Source of the DNA: Janthinobacterium sp. TB1-E2 | GTDB lineage: Bacteria > Pseudomonadota > Gammaproteobacteria > Burkholderiales > Burkholderiaceae_D | DNA: 64,000 nucleotides | NCBI RefSeq assembly: GCF_036885605.1 | Contig: NZ_CP142523.1 | Coordinates: 2,728,001 to 2,792,000, forward strand | Direction: 5' to 3' | Shown here: positions 17,003 to 25,760 of the stretch, one piece after another | Position numbering within the stretch: position 1 is the first letter of the stretch | How the letters are laid out: every line of letters starts with the position of its first letter | Program-made: the position numbers and the translations under genes | Notes under the pieces: model-generated | The model's input: only the letters and a program-made list of their open reading frames with translations | Told to the model about the DNA's origin: nothing | The model's database searches: none

Positions 17003-18256
17003 ATGAAACTGAAATTCAAGATTACCCAACTGGCCGCATTGACCACCCTGGCATTCGCTGGCAGCGCCTTTGCGACCGACGTGGAAGTGTTGCACTACTG
17101 GACCTCCGGCGGCGAAGCGAAGTCCGTGGGCCAGTTGCAGCAAATCGTGAAGGAAAGCGGCTTCGGCTGGAAAGACTTCGCCGTGGCCGGCGGCGCTGGC
17201 GAAAACGCCGCGACCGCACTGAAAACCCGCGTCATTTCCGGCAACCCGCCGACAGCCGCCCAGATCAAGGGCCCATCGATCCAGGAATGGGGCGCTGAAG
17301 GCGTGCTGGCCAATATCGATGATGCCGCCATTCCAGGCAAATGGGATGCCGTTCTGCCGAAAGTCGTCGCCGACATCATGAAGTACAAGGGCCACTACGT
17401 TGCCGCTCCCGTCAACGTCCACCGCGTCAACTGGATGTGGGTCAATCCGGAAGTGCTGAAAAAAGCCGGCGTGGCCACCACCCCGACGACCTGGGATGCG
17501 TTCTTCGACGCAGCCGAGAAAATCAAGAAATCGGGCGGCATCGCGATCGCCCACGGCGGCCAGCCTTGGCAGGACGCCACCGTGTTTGAATCCGTCGCGC
17601 TGGGCGTGGGCGGCACGGAGTTCTACAAGAAAGCCATCCTCAAGCTGGACCAGAAGGAATTGACCGGCCCGACCATGCTCAAGGTGTTCGACACCCTGGG
17701 CAAGGTGAAGACCTACATCGACAAGGATGCGGCTGGCCGCGACTGGAATCTGGCGACCGCCATGGTCATCAACAACAAGGCCGGCTTCCAGTTCATGGGC
17801 GACTGGGCCAAGGGCGAGTTCACGGCCGCTGGCAAAGTGCCGGGCAAGGACTATCTGTGCGTGGCAGCGCCTGGCACGGACAAGGCCTACACCTTCAACA
17901 TCGATTCGTTTGCCATGTTCACGCAAAAGGATGCGAATGCGAAGAAAGGGCAGATCGCCCTGGCCAACGCCATCATGAATCCGAAGTTCCAGTCGATCTT
18001 CAACCTGAACAAGGGTTCGATTCCTGTGCGTTCCGGCGTTTCGAAGGACAAGTTTGACGCCTGCGCCCTGAAATCGATGGAAGACATGGACGCCACCAAC
18101 AAGTCCGGCGGCCTGGTGCCATCGTTCGCCCACGGCATGGCGCTGCCATCGGCCACGCAAGGCGCCGTGACCGACGTCATCGCCAAGTTCATGAACACCA
18201 ACATGAGCTCGAAAGACGCGGTTGCAGCTTTGGCCAAAGCGGCAAAAGTGAAGTAA
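17003..18256 (+). CDS. gtsA: Glucose/mannose ABC transporter substrate-binding protein
   Basis: A 417-residue CUT1 sugar-binding protein closely resembling Pseudomonas GtsA. The signal peptide is residues 1-24 (ending GSAFA), then DVEVLHYWTSGGEAKSVGQL. The motifs NPPTAAQIKGPSIQEW, APVNVHRVNWMWVNP and IAHGGQPWQDATVFE match my recollection of the glucose-binding family. I chose ATG 17003, with AAGGA eight bases before it, over the in-frame GTG at 16997. The permease and ATPase genes follow in order B-C-D after a stem-loop. A paralogue of this protein is encoded at 28408 next to a two-component system. Confidence 0.92.
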   Translation: MKLKFKITQLAALTTLAFAGSAFATDVEVLHYWTSGGEAKSVGQLQQIVKESGFGWKDFAVAGGAGENAATALKTRVISGNPPTAAQIKGPSIQEWGAEGVLANIDDAAIPGKWDAVLPKVVADIMKYKGHYVAAPVNVHRVNWMWVNPEVLKKAGVATTPTTWDAFFDAAEKIKKSGGIAIAHGGQPWQDATVFESVALGVGGTEFYKKAILKLDQKELTGPTMLKVFDTLGKVKTYIDKDAAGRDWNLATAMVINNKAGFQFMGDWAKGEFTAAGKVPGKDYLCVAAPGTDKAYTFNIDSFAMFTQKDANAKKGQIALANAIMNPKFQSIFNLNKGSIPVRSGVSKDKFDACALKSMEDMDATNKSGGLVPSFAHGMALPSATQGAVTDVIAKFMNTNMSSKDAVAALAKAAKVK

Positions 18257-18263
18257 TCACGAC

Positions 18264-18287
18264 GGCGCCGGCACGCTCGCCGGCGCC
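18264..18287 (+). other. GC-rich intercistronic stem-loop
   Basis: GGCGCCGGC (18264-18272) pairs perfectly with GCCGGCGCC (18279-18287) around a six-base loop, eight bases after the binding-protein stop. No T-tract follows. Such stem-loops between binding-protein and permease genes protect the upstream mRNA from 3' decay or cause partial termination. Confidence 0.7.
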
Positions 18288-18368
18288 CGCTGCATTGCAT
18301 GCATCGCAGGCGTCCGCCCTGGCTTCGACCAGGCCGGCGCCACACGCAGTTCTCTCTACGGCTCTCCT

Positions 18369-19253
18369 ATGTCCATACGCAAGCAATTCGACCGATGGAT
18401 ACCGCAGATGGTGTTGGGCCCCACGCTCATCGCCAGCTTGGTATTCGTCTATGGTTTTATCTTTTTGACCGGTTGGCTGTCGCTGACCGAATCGCGGCTG
18501 ATGCCGAACTACGAGTTCGCCGGCCTGGTGCAATACGTCGAGCTGTTCGACAACGAGCGCTGGTGGACCTCGCTCAAGAACCTCGGCATCTTCGGTGTCC
18601 TGTTCATCGGTTGCAGCATCGCCATCGGCCTGTTCCTGGCCATCCTGCTGGACCAGAAAATCCGCGCCGAAGGCGCGCTGCGCGCCATCTACCTGTATCC
18701 GATGGCGCTGTCCTTCATCGTCACCGGCACGGCCTGGAAATGGATGCTCAATCCCAGCCTGGGCCTGGAAAAGGTCATGCACGACTGGGGTTGGACCTCG
18801 TTTACCTTCGACTGGCTGGTGAACTCCGACATGGCCATCTACACGGTGGTGATCGCCGGCGTATGGCAGTCGTCGGGCTTTGTCATGGCCCTGTTCCTGG
18901 CCGGCCTGCGCGGTATCGATGACGAGATCATCAAGGCGGCGCAAGTCGATGGCGCATCCCTGCCGACGATCTACTGGCGCATCGTGATTCCCGCCATGCG
19001 TCCCGTGTTCTTCAGCGTGCTGCTGATCCTCGCGCATATCGCCATCAAGAGCTTCGACCTGGTCATCGCACTGACGGCTGGCGGACCTGGCAACTCGTCG
19101 TCCGTGCCGGCCATCTTCATGTACCAGTTTTCCTTCACCCGCGGCCAGCTGGGCCTGGGCTCGGCATCGGCAATGATGATGCTGGCCACCATCGTGGCCG
19201 TGCTCGTGCCGCTGATGTATCTGGAAACGCGCAGCGCAAAGGCGATGAGATGA
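18369..19253 (+). CDS. gtsB: Glucose/mannose ABC transporter permease 1
   Basis: A 294-residue inner-membrane permease (MalF type, about six membrane helices, starting with LIASLVFVYGFIFLTGWL). The cytoplasmic EAA loop that contacts the ATPase is AAQVDGASLPTIYWRIVIPA at about residue 195. It pairs with the next gene product to form the channel of the GtsABCD importer. Its stop overlaps the next start by four bases (19250-19253). Confidence 0.93.
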   Translation: MSIRKQFDRWIPQMVLGPTLIASLVFVYGFIFLTGWLSLTESRLMPNYEFAGLVQYVELFDNERWWTSLKNLGIFGVLFIGCSIAIGLFLAILLDQKIRAEGALRAIYLYPMALSFIVTGTAWKWMLNPSLGLEKVMHDWGWTSFTFDWLVNSDMAIYTVVIAGVWQSSGFVMALFLAGLRGIDDEIIKAAQVDGASLPTIYWRIVIPAMRPVFFSVLLILAHIAIKSFDLVIALTAGGPGNSSSVPAIFMYQFSFTRGQLGLGSASAMMMLATIVAVLVPLMYLETRSAKAMR

Positions 19254-20125
19254 CACACACTCCTACACGTAACAACAAACTCACCCTGGGACGGGTGGTG
19301 TTATATCTGCTGCTGATCCTGTTCGCGGTGTACTACATCGTGCCCCTGTATGTGACCCTGTCGACGTCGTTCAAGTCGCTCGACGAGATCCGCAGCGGCA
19401 ACCTGCTGGCCTTGCCGCACGTGTGGCAGTTCGATTCCTGGTCCAAGGCCTGGTCTTCGGCCTGCACGGGCGTCACCTGCGACGGCATGCAGCCGTTCTT
19501 CTGGAACTCGATCAAGATGGTGATTCCCGCCGTGCTGATCTCGACCTTCCTTGGGGCCTTCAACGGCTATGTGTTCGCACACTGGCGCTTCCGTGGTTCG
19601 GAAATCCTGTTTGCCGCCTTGCTGGTCGGCTGCTTCATTCCGTTCCAGGTGGTGATCCTGCCGATGGCGCGTTTGCTGGGCGAATTCGGCCTGGCCAATA
19701 CCACCACGGGCCTCGTCTTCGTGCACGTGGTGTACGGCACGGCGTTCACGACTTTGTTCTTCCGTAACTACTACATCGGCGTGCCGGAAGAACTGATCAA
19801 GGCGGCGCGCATCGACGGCGCCGGTTTCTTCCTGATCTTCCGCAAGATCGTGCTGCCGATTTCGGGTCCGATTTTCGTCGTCTGCATCATCTGGCAATTC
19901 ACGCAGATCTGGAACGACTTCCTGTTCGGTATCGTCTTCGCCAGTGGCGATTCGCAGCCGATCACGGTGGGCTTGAACAACCTGGTCAACACGTCCACGG
20001 GTGTGAAGGAATACAACGTCAACATGGCCGCCGCGGTGATTGCCGCGCTGCCGACCCTGCTGGTCTATCTGGTCGCAGGCCGTTATTTTGTGCGCGGTCT
20101 GACCGCAGGCGCAGTCAAAGGTTAA
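19250..20125 (+). CDS. gtsC: Glucose/mannose ABC transporter permease 2
   Basis: A 291-residue inner-membrane permease of the MalG type, with about six membrane helices and an EAA loop AARIDGAGFFLIFRKIVLPI at about residue 184. It begins within the end of gtsB (coupled translation) and is followed after nine bases by the ATPase gene. It ends with VRGLTAGAVKG, typical of CUT1 MalG-type subunits. Confidence 0.93.
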   Translation: MTHTPTRNNKLTLGRVVLYLLLILFAVYYIVPLYVTLSTSFKSLDEIRSGNLLALPHVWQFDSWSKAWSSACTGVTCDGMQPFFWNSIKMVIPAVLISTFLGAFNGYVFAHWRFRGSEILFAALLVGCFIPFQVVILPMARLLGEFGLANTTTGLVFVHVVYGTAFTTLFFRNYYIGVPEELIKAARIDGAGFFLIFRKIVLPISGPIFVVCIIWQFTQIWNDFLFGIVFASGDSQPITVGLNNLVNTSTGVKEYNVNMAAAVIAALPTLLVYLVAGRYFVRGLTAGAVKG

Positions 20126-20134
20126 GGAAAGAAT

Positions 20135-21244
20135 ATGTCCAGTTTATCGATACGCAGCATCCGCAAGGTGTACACGAATGGCGTCGAAGTCCTCAAGGGC
20201 ATCGACATCGAGATCAAGGATGGCCAGTTCCTGATCCTTGTCGGCGGCTCCGGCTCCGGCAAGTCGACCTTGCTCAATATGGTGGCCGGCCTGGAAAGCG
20301 TCACGTCCGGTGAAATCCTCATCGACGGCAAGGTCGTCAACGACTTGCCGCCGAAGGATCGCGACATCGCCATGGTGTTCCAGTCCTACGCGCTGTACCC
20401 GTCGATGACGGTGCGCGAAAACATCGCGTTCGGTTTGAACGTCAAGAAGGTGCCGAAGGCGGAGCAGGAGGAAATCGTCGCCCGCGTCGCTGAAACCCTG
20501 CAGATCACGCACTTGCTGGATCGCCGTCCGGCGCAGTTGTCGGGTGGCCAGCGCCAGAGGGTCGCCATGGGCCGCGCCATTTCGCGCAAGCCGTCGCTGT
20601 TCCTGTTCGACGAACCGCTGTCGAACCTGGACGCCAAGCTGCGCGTGGAAATGCGCGCCGAGATCAAGCTGCTGCACCAGCGCCTGAAAGCCACCATCGT
20701 CTACGTCACGCATGACCAGATCGAGGCGATGACGATGGGCGACCTGATCGCCGTCATGAAGGATGGGGTGGTGCAGCAACTGGGCACGCCGCAGGAAATC
20801 TACGACAATCCGGCCAACCTGTTCGTGGCCGGCTTCATCGGCTCGCCGTCGATGAACTTCATCACCGTCAAGCCTGTCATCGAAGGCAACGAGGTGTTTG
20901 TTGCCATCGAGAACGCAGGCAAGAGCTTGCGCCTGGCCTTGCCGTTCGCCGCCGACAAGCTGCGCAGCTATGCAGGCCGTGACGTGATCCTGGGCGTGCG
21001 TCCGGAGCAGATCACGGACATGAGCAGCGCGCACGGCGACGTGGGCCAGGAACTCGGTTGTTTGATCGACCTGGTCGAGCCGACCGGCCCGGACACCTTG
21101 CTGACGACGCGGTTGAACGGCGCCGCCGTGACTTGCCGCACGCACCCGCGCGAAGCCGTGCTGCCGGGGCAAACCATGCAGCTGTCGTTCAACCTGTCGA
21201 AGGCGGCCCTGTTTGATCCGGCCAACGGCGAGCGCATCGCCTAA
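20135..21244 (+). CDS. gtsD: Sugar ABC transporter ATP-binding protein (MalK/UgpC type)
   Basis: A 369-residue MalK-type ATPase energising the GtsABC importer. Walker A is GGSGSGKST (37-45), the Q-loop is in [12 protein letters not shown], the signature is [14 protein letters not shown], Walker B ends in [11 protein letters not shown], and the H-loop is in [11 protein letters not shown]. The C-terminal regulatory (TOBE/OB) domain is complete. Last gene of the operon; a bidirectional terminator follows. Confidence 0.93.
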   Translation: MSSLSIRSIRKVYTNGVEVLKGIDIEIKDGQFLILVGGSGSGKSTLLNMVAGLESVTSGEILIDGKVVNDLPPKDRDIAMVFQSYALYPSMTVRENIAFGLNVKKVPKAEQEEIVARVAETLQITHLLDRRPAQLSGGQRQRVAMGRAISRKPSLFLFDEPLSNLDAKLRVEMRAEIKLLHQRLKATIVYVTHDQIEAMTMGDLIAVMKDGVVQQLGTPQEIYDNPANLFVAGFIGSPSMNFITVKPVIEGNEVFVAIENAGKSLRLALPFAADKLRSYAGRDVILGVRPEQITDMSSAHGDVGQELGCLIDLVEPTGPDTLLTTRLNGAAVTCRTHPREAVLPGQTMQLSFNLSKAALFDPANGERIA

Positions 21245-21263
21245 GCTGCACCAGCAATAAAAA

Positions 21264-21293
21264 ACGGCCCGCTTGTCGCATGACAGGCGGGCC
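21264..21293. terminator. Bidirectional terminator between convergent genes
   Basis: A 13-pair stem (21264-21276 with 21281-21293, one G-T wobble) with loop GCAT. On the minus strand it is followed by TTTTTT, so it terminates the gene at 21314. On the plus strand it follows the importer operon by 19 bases and has a weak T-rich tail. Confidence 0.85.
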
Positions 21294-21313
21294 GTTGTCG
21301 TTTACGCAGCCGC

Positions 21314-22342
21314 TTATTGCGCCAGCGATTTTTTATAGGCGATGGCGTGGCGCAGCTTGCCCTTGTCGTCGATCAGTTCATCGAACGCTTCCCGGTTGAC
21401 TTCCCGCAGGGCGCCCAGTTCGCGCGCGCTCTTGCCGCCGCTGACGATATCGTCCGGTTGCAGCGCCACCATCGCTTGCGCGGCCAGCAGGATCACATTC
21501 GCATACGCGGTGGCATCGCGCAGGTCGACACGTGCCAGGTCCAGTGCAGGAACGCCACGTAGCCAGTCGGCCCAGTAAAACTCGAGAAATTCTGTGGCGT
21601 GTTCCGGCGGCTCGTAGCCGATTTCGCGCGTAAAGTAGACAAGCGAGCGGTACGGGTCGTCGCCCAGGGACTGCAGGCCGATGGCGGGCGGCAGCTGCCG
21701 CGGCGTGATGGCCTGGTTGCGGCCGTTTTTCAGCCACACCTTGTTTTCCTCGCGCATGCGGACCCAGAACGCTGCTTCGCCCAGCGCGCTGAAATTGTCG
21801 CTGACCTTGACCCAGACCTTCATTTGCCGATTGCGCCCGCCATCGGCATCCCGGAAGGTGGAAAACGTGTGGTGGCCATCGGTCAGGTACACGATGCCGC
21901 GCGGGCCGATGACGACGGTCTTCATGTCGCCCGGACGGCTGCCCACGGCCGCCTTGCAGCGGTAGCCGGCCGGTGGCGCGCTGAGCGTGGCGCCGGGTAC
22001 ATTGGCTGTATTGGGCAAGACGTCGCCCTGGCCATTGGCTTCGCACAGGTCGGCGAATTTCTTCGGCTTGGCGATGTCGGCGATGTGCTTTTCCTCGGCC
22101 GCATAGCGCCCCAGCTTGTAATACACCTGGTCGTAGCCGATGGCCGGCTGGGTCGGATGCAGTTCATCGAGGCGCACCTGCAGGATGCGCGGATGGGCGG
22201 CGCTGCCCACGACAGTGGCCATCAGCGCCTGCTGGCGCGCGCTCAGGACCGGTGCCGGCGCGACGGCGGCGTCGCGGGCCCAGGCCATGCTGGTGAAAAC
22301 GAGGGCCAGCGCGGCGGCGGCCCGGGGGAATGCGGCGTGCAT
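21314..22342 (-). CDS. Exported ParB/Srx-like (ParBc_2, PF08857 type) protein
   Basis: A 342-residue protein with a signal peptide (residues 1-22, ending SMAWA). Its core VRLDELHPTQPAIGYDQVYYKLGRY and the later IVYLTDGHHTFSTFRD match the putative ParB-like nuclease family (ParBc_2). The DGHHT motif is the characteristic part. ParB/Srx folds can be nucleases, CTPases or sulfiredoxin-like, but the exported members have no known role. I use the ATG at 22342, which has GGAGG upstream and starts directly at the signal peptide. It lies between two sugar-uptake operons without obvious link. Confidence 0.8.
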   Translation of the reverse strand: MHAAFPRAAAALALVFTSMAWARDAAVAPAPVLSARQQALMATVVGSAAHPRILQVRLDELHPTQPAIGYDQVYYKLGRYAAEEKHIADIAKPKKFADLCEANGQGDVLPNTANVPGATLSAPPAGYRCKAAVGSRPGDMKTVVIGPRGIVYLTDGHHTFSTFRDADGGRNRQMKVWVKVSDNFSALGEAAFWVRMREENKVWLKNGRNQAITPRQLPPAIGLQSLGDDPYRSLVYFTREIGYEPPEHATEFLEFYWADWLRGVPALDLARVDLRDATAYANVILLAAQAMVALQPDDIVSGGKSARELGALREVNREAFDELIDDKGKLRHAIAYKKSLAQ

Positions 22343-22363
22343 GCGGCCTCCGAAGTAAGCGGT

Positions 22364-22392
22364 ATCGCGTGCAGCATAGCGCGGCACGCGAT
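22364..22392 (-). terminator. Hairpin after the second porin gene, possible terminator
   Basis: ATCGCGTGC (22364-22372) pairs perfectly with GCACGCGAT (22384-22392). On the minus strand it lies about 50 bases after the porin stop and before the ParB-like gene. No T-tract follows, so termination is uncertain. Confidence 0.4.
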
Positions 22393-22441
22393 TTCGCGCA
22401 GTCCGACAGGCGTATGCACTGCGCCATATCAAGACAGCTTC

Positions 22442-23677
22442 TTAAAACCACGTCTCCACTTGCAGGCCGAACGAGGTGCCGCTGGTGGCGTTGCCATATA
22501 CGGGGCCCGATTCATTGGCCTTGTTGACGGCGGCCGTGGCGGCGTCGTTCCATTTGCCGTAGGTGACGAAGGCGCGCAGCTCGGGGCGCGACCAGTAACC
22601 CTTGCCCGCCGTCAGGGTGGGCGCAAAGGTCAGCTTGGTCAGGCGCTGCGCGGCGCCGCCCGTGGGCGAGGTCACGCGGTCCGTGCCCAGTTCGAACTGC
22701 AGCTTGAAGTTGTCGTTGACGGCATACACGGGGCGCACGCCCAGGGTGGTCCAGGTCGAGCTGCCGCCCGTGGCGTCGGACTTGTCGCGCTGCACGATGG
22801 CGATCATTTCCGCGCTCCATTCCGGCGTCGGCTGTATCCACAGCGAATTGAAGATGCGCAAGCGCGTGACGTCGCTGCCGTTGCGGATCGAGCCCGTCGT
22901 GCCCATGCGGTTGCAGCACTGGCCGCCGGCGCCCGTGCCCGGCCCGACGCCGTACTGGATGCCGAAGGTGTTGGCGCCGCCCCATACCTTGTCCTGCTTG
23001 TGCAGCACGGTGGCTTGCCAGCCGCTGTGCGAGGTGCTGTCCTTCTTGTCGGGTGTGATCAGGGTGGTCAGCACTTCCAGCGTGCCATCCTGGTTGATGG
23101 GGATGCCCTGGTAGACGAGGTTTTGCCGGATGGCCGAGTTGCCGGGCTTGTCGTTATCCTTGAAGAAACCATAGCTGATGCGGCCCGGTCCCAGCTTGTA
23201 CTGGTCGATGCCGCCGCCCGTGCCGTTCATATTGATGTATTGCAAGTCCAGCATGTGGATGTCGGGACGCATGTAGTAGCGCTTGCCGATCCAGGCCGTG
23301 CCGCCGTTGAGGATTTCGATGTTTTTCGCTTCCACGTACATCTTGGACATGCTCAGGTCCGAATCGCTGACGGCGGAGCTGGGCGTATAGGCGGCCACCA
23401 TGATATGGCCGACGAAGCTGACGCCGTTGGGCGACTTGGCCATTTCCTTCTGGTATTCGAATTCGCCATAGGTGTCGCATTCGTTGCCGAGCCGGTAGCG
23501 CATGGTATTGCCGCCCAGGCCGTAGCAGCTTTGCGGGCCGCGGCTGTCCGTGCTCGAGCCGAGGCCGGCGCGGAAGTAGCCGTGGTATTCGCCTTCGGCA
23601 TCGCTGGCGTGGGCGGCGCCGCAGGCCAGCAGCATGGCGCAGGCCAGCGCCAGCGAGGTCTTCATCGGGTGTTGCAT
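22442..23677 (-). CDS. LamB-like carbohydrate porin (second copy)
   Basis: A 411-residue outer-membrane porin with a signal peptide of about 24 residues (ending GAAHA). It shares long blocks with the porin at 15439: CYGLGGNTMRYRLGNECD, GGTAWIGKRYYMRPDIH and MLDLQYINMNGTGGG, and both end in Phe after QVETW. It is the last gene of the minus-strand importer operon (binding protein, two permeases, ATPase, porin), so it probably admits the substrate of that importer. The start at 23677 has AAGGAG five to eight bases upstream; an internal Met at residue 5 is possible. Confidence 0.92.
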   Translation of the reverse strand: MQHPMKTSLALACAMLLACGAAHASDAEGEYHGYFRAGLGSSTDSRGPQSCYGLGGNTMRYRLGNECDTYGEFEYQKEMAKSPNGVSFVGHIMVAAYTPSSAVSDSDLSMSKMYVEAKNIEILNGGTAWIGKRYYMRPDIHMLDLQYINMNGTGGGIDQYKLGPGRISYGFFKDNDKPGNSAIRQNLVYQGIPINQDGTLEVLTTLITPDKKDSTSHSGWQATVLHKQDKVWGGANTFGIQYGVGPGTGAGGQCCNRMGTTGSIRNGSDVTRLRIFNSLWIQPTPEWSAEMIAIVQRDKSDATGGSSTWTTLGVRPVYAVNDNFKLQFELGTDRVTSPTGGAAQRLTKLTFAPTLTAGKGYWSRPELRAFVTYGKWNDAATAAVNKANESGPVYGNATSGTSFGLQVETWF

Positions 23678-23768
23678 GGAGTCTCCTTGTCGTTATCAAA
23701 ATGCGTGCTTGGGCACGTCGTACCGGATCGCTGCCGATCCAATCGGGGAACTGCCTGGGCAGAAAGGC

Positions 23769-24902
23769 TCAGGCGGCCAATATCTGTTTCGATGAAATCA
23801 GGTTGCCGGGCTGGCGCCGCGTGCGCGCCACGCCTTGCGCGTCGAACAAATGGAAGGCGCTGCTGGCGGCCGAGACCGTGAATGGCTGGCCCAGCGGCAC
23901 GCGGTTGTTGCCGTCGCCGCGTATCACCAGTTCCTGGCCGTTGTCCAGCGCCAGGTAAATGAAGTTGGCTTCGCCCAGGTGTTCCACCAGGCTGACGACG
24001 CCCTGGAAGCGGGCGCTGCCGTCGCCGTTTTCGAGGATGTGTTCGGCCCGCAGGCCCACCGTGACGGCGTCGCCTGCATGCAGGCCGGCCGGGTCGACGA
24101 GGGCCGTGATTTCCTGGCCGCTGGCCAGCGCCACGCGCACGCCATCGTCCTGTGCGGCGACGACCTTGCCTTCGAAGAAATTCATCATCGGCGCGCCGAT
24201 GAAGCCGGCCACGAAGCGGTTCGCCGGCTGCTGGTACAGTTCCAAAGGCGTGCCCGCCTGCTGGATATGGCCGCCATGCATGACGACGATCTTGTCGCCC
24301 AGGGTCATGGCCTCGACCTGGTCGTGCGTGACGTAGACGATGGTGGCGTTCAACTGGCGGTGCAGCTTGGCAATTTCCAGCCGCGTCTGCACGCGCAGGG
24401 CCGCGTCGAGGTTCGACAGCGGCTCGTCGAACAGGAACAGCTGCGGTTCGCGCACGATGGCACGGCCGATGGCCACCCGCTGGCGCTGGCCGCCCGACAG
24501 TTCGCGCGGCAGGCGTTCCAGCAGGTGGTCGATCTTCAGAATGGCGGCCGCGTGGCGCACGCGCTGGGCGATGGCGTCCTTGCTGGCGCCGGCGATCTTC
24601 AGGCCGAACGCCATGTTGCGGTACACGCTCATGTGCGGATACAGCGCATAGCTCTGGAAGACCATGGCGATGCCCCGTTCGGCCGGCGGCAAGTCGTTGA
24701 CGACCTTGCCGCCGATGGACAAGGTGCCTTGCGAAATGCTTTCCAGGCCGCACAGCATGCGCAGCAAGGTCGATTTGCCGCAGCCGGAAGGGCCCACCAG
24801 CACGACGAATTCACCGTCGCGGATGTCGAGGTCGATGCCGGCCAGCACATTGTGGCGGCCGTCGTAGGATTTGGTCAGTTGTTGCAGGCTTACATGGGCC
24901 AT
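23769..24902 (-). CDS. Sugar ABC transporter ATP-binding protein (MalK/UgpC type)
   Basis: A 377-residue MalK-type ATPase. Walker A is GPSGCGKST (37-45), then [12 protein letters not shown], the signature [14 protein letters not shown], Walker [12 protein letters not shown] and H-loop YVTHDQVEAMT. A TOBE domain fills the C-terminal third. It is separated by ten bases from the upstream permease gene and by 91 bases from the porin gene downstream. It powers the second CUT1 importer of the window. Confidence 0.93.
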   Translation of the reverse strand: MAHVSLQQLTKSYDGRHNVLAGIDLDIRDGEFVVLVGPSGCGKSTLLRMLCGLESISQGTLSIGGKVVNDLPPAERGIAMVFQSYALYPHMSVYRNMAFGLKIAGASKDAIAQRVRHAAAILKIDHLLERLPRELSGGQRQRVAIGRAIVREPQLFLFDEPLSNLDAALRVQTRLEIAKLHRQLNATIVYVTHDQVEAMTLGDKIVVMHGGHIQQAGTPLELYQQPANRFVAGFIGAPMMNFFEGKVVAAQDDGVRVALASGQEITALVDPAGLHAGDAVTVGLRAEHILENGDGSARFQGVVSLVEHLGEANFIYLALDNGQELVIRGDGNNRVPLGQPFTVSAASSAFHLFDAQGVARTRRQPGNLISSKQILAA

Positions 24903-24912
24903 GGCGCACCTA

Positions 24913-25752
24913 TTATTTGACCGCGCCGGATGTCAGGCCGCGGATCAGTTGACGAGAGAAAATGACGTACATGACGAGTACGGGAATGACGGCCAGCGAC
25001 AGCGCCGCCAGCACGGAGTTCCAGTCCGTCACGTATTGCCCGATGAATTGCTGCACGCCCAGGGTGACGGTCTTGGTACGGTCCGATGGCGCCAGGATCA
25101 GCGGGAACCACAGGTCGTTCCAGGCCGGAATCATGGTGAACACGGCCACCGTGGCGATGGCGGGGCGGATCAGGGGCAGGATCACCTGGAAGAAGATGGC
25201 GAATTCGCCCACGCCGTCGCAGCGCGCCGCATCCTTCAGTTCGCGCGGCACCTGGCGCACGAATTCGGACAGGATCATCACGGCCAGCGGCAGGCCCTGC
25301 GCCGTGTACACGAGCACCAGCGCCGTCAAGGTGTTGATCAGGTCGAGCCGCACCACCAGTTCCAGGATGGAGACCGTGCCCAGGCGGATGGGGATCATGA
25401 TGCCCAGCGCCAGGTACAGGGTCAGCAGGCGGTTGCCCGTAAACGTGTATTCGGACAAGGCCCAGGCCGCCATTGCGCCGAACAGCACGATCAGCAGCAG
25501 CGACAGCAGGGTGACGAACAGGCTGTTGCCGAAGTACAGCAGGAAGTCCGAATTGGCCAGCACCTTGTGAAAGCCCACGAGCGAAAAGGTCGAGGGCGTG
25601 GGCAAGGCCAGCGGATTGTCGAAGATGGCGGCCCGCGTCTTGACTGAGTTGATCAGGATCAAGACGATGGGAAACAGGGCGATGATGGTGTAGCCGGCCA
25701 GGATCGCATGCACGGCGGCGCGGCCCAGGGGGCGGGTGGAAACGTTACGCAT
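24913..25752 (-). CDS. Sugar ABC transporter permease (MalG type)
   Basis: A 279-residue inner-membrane permease with about six membrane helices (AILAGYTIIALFPIVLILI first) and an EAA loop AARCDGVGEFAIFFQVILPL. It ends in LTSGAVK as MalG-type CUT1 permeases do. The frame remains open far upstream into the preceding gene, but the ATG at 25752 gives the family length and lies eight bases after the upstream stop. Confidence 0.92.
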   Translation of the reverse strand: MRNVSTRPLGRAAVHAILAGYTIIALFPIVLILINSVKTRAAIFDNPLALPTPSTFSLVGFHKVLANSDFLLYFGNSLFVTLLSLLLIVLFGAMAAWALSEYTFTGNRLLTLYLALGIMIPIRLGTVSILELVVRLDLINTLTALVLVYTAQGLPLAVMILSEFVRQVPRELKDAARCDGVGEFAIFFQVILPLIRPAIATVAVFTMIPAWNDLWFPLILAPSDRTKTVTLGVQQFIGQYVTDWNSVLAALSLAVIPVLVMYVIFSRQLIRGLTSGAVK

Positions 25753-25760
25753 GGCGGCCC

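Noticed and set aside
21599..23881. 760-codon plus-strand frame
   Set aside because: Lies opposite the ParB-like and porin genes; composition is that of a shadow frame.
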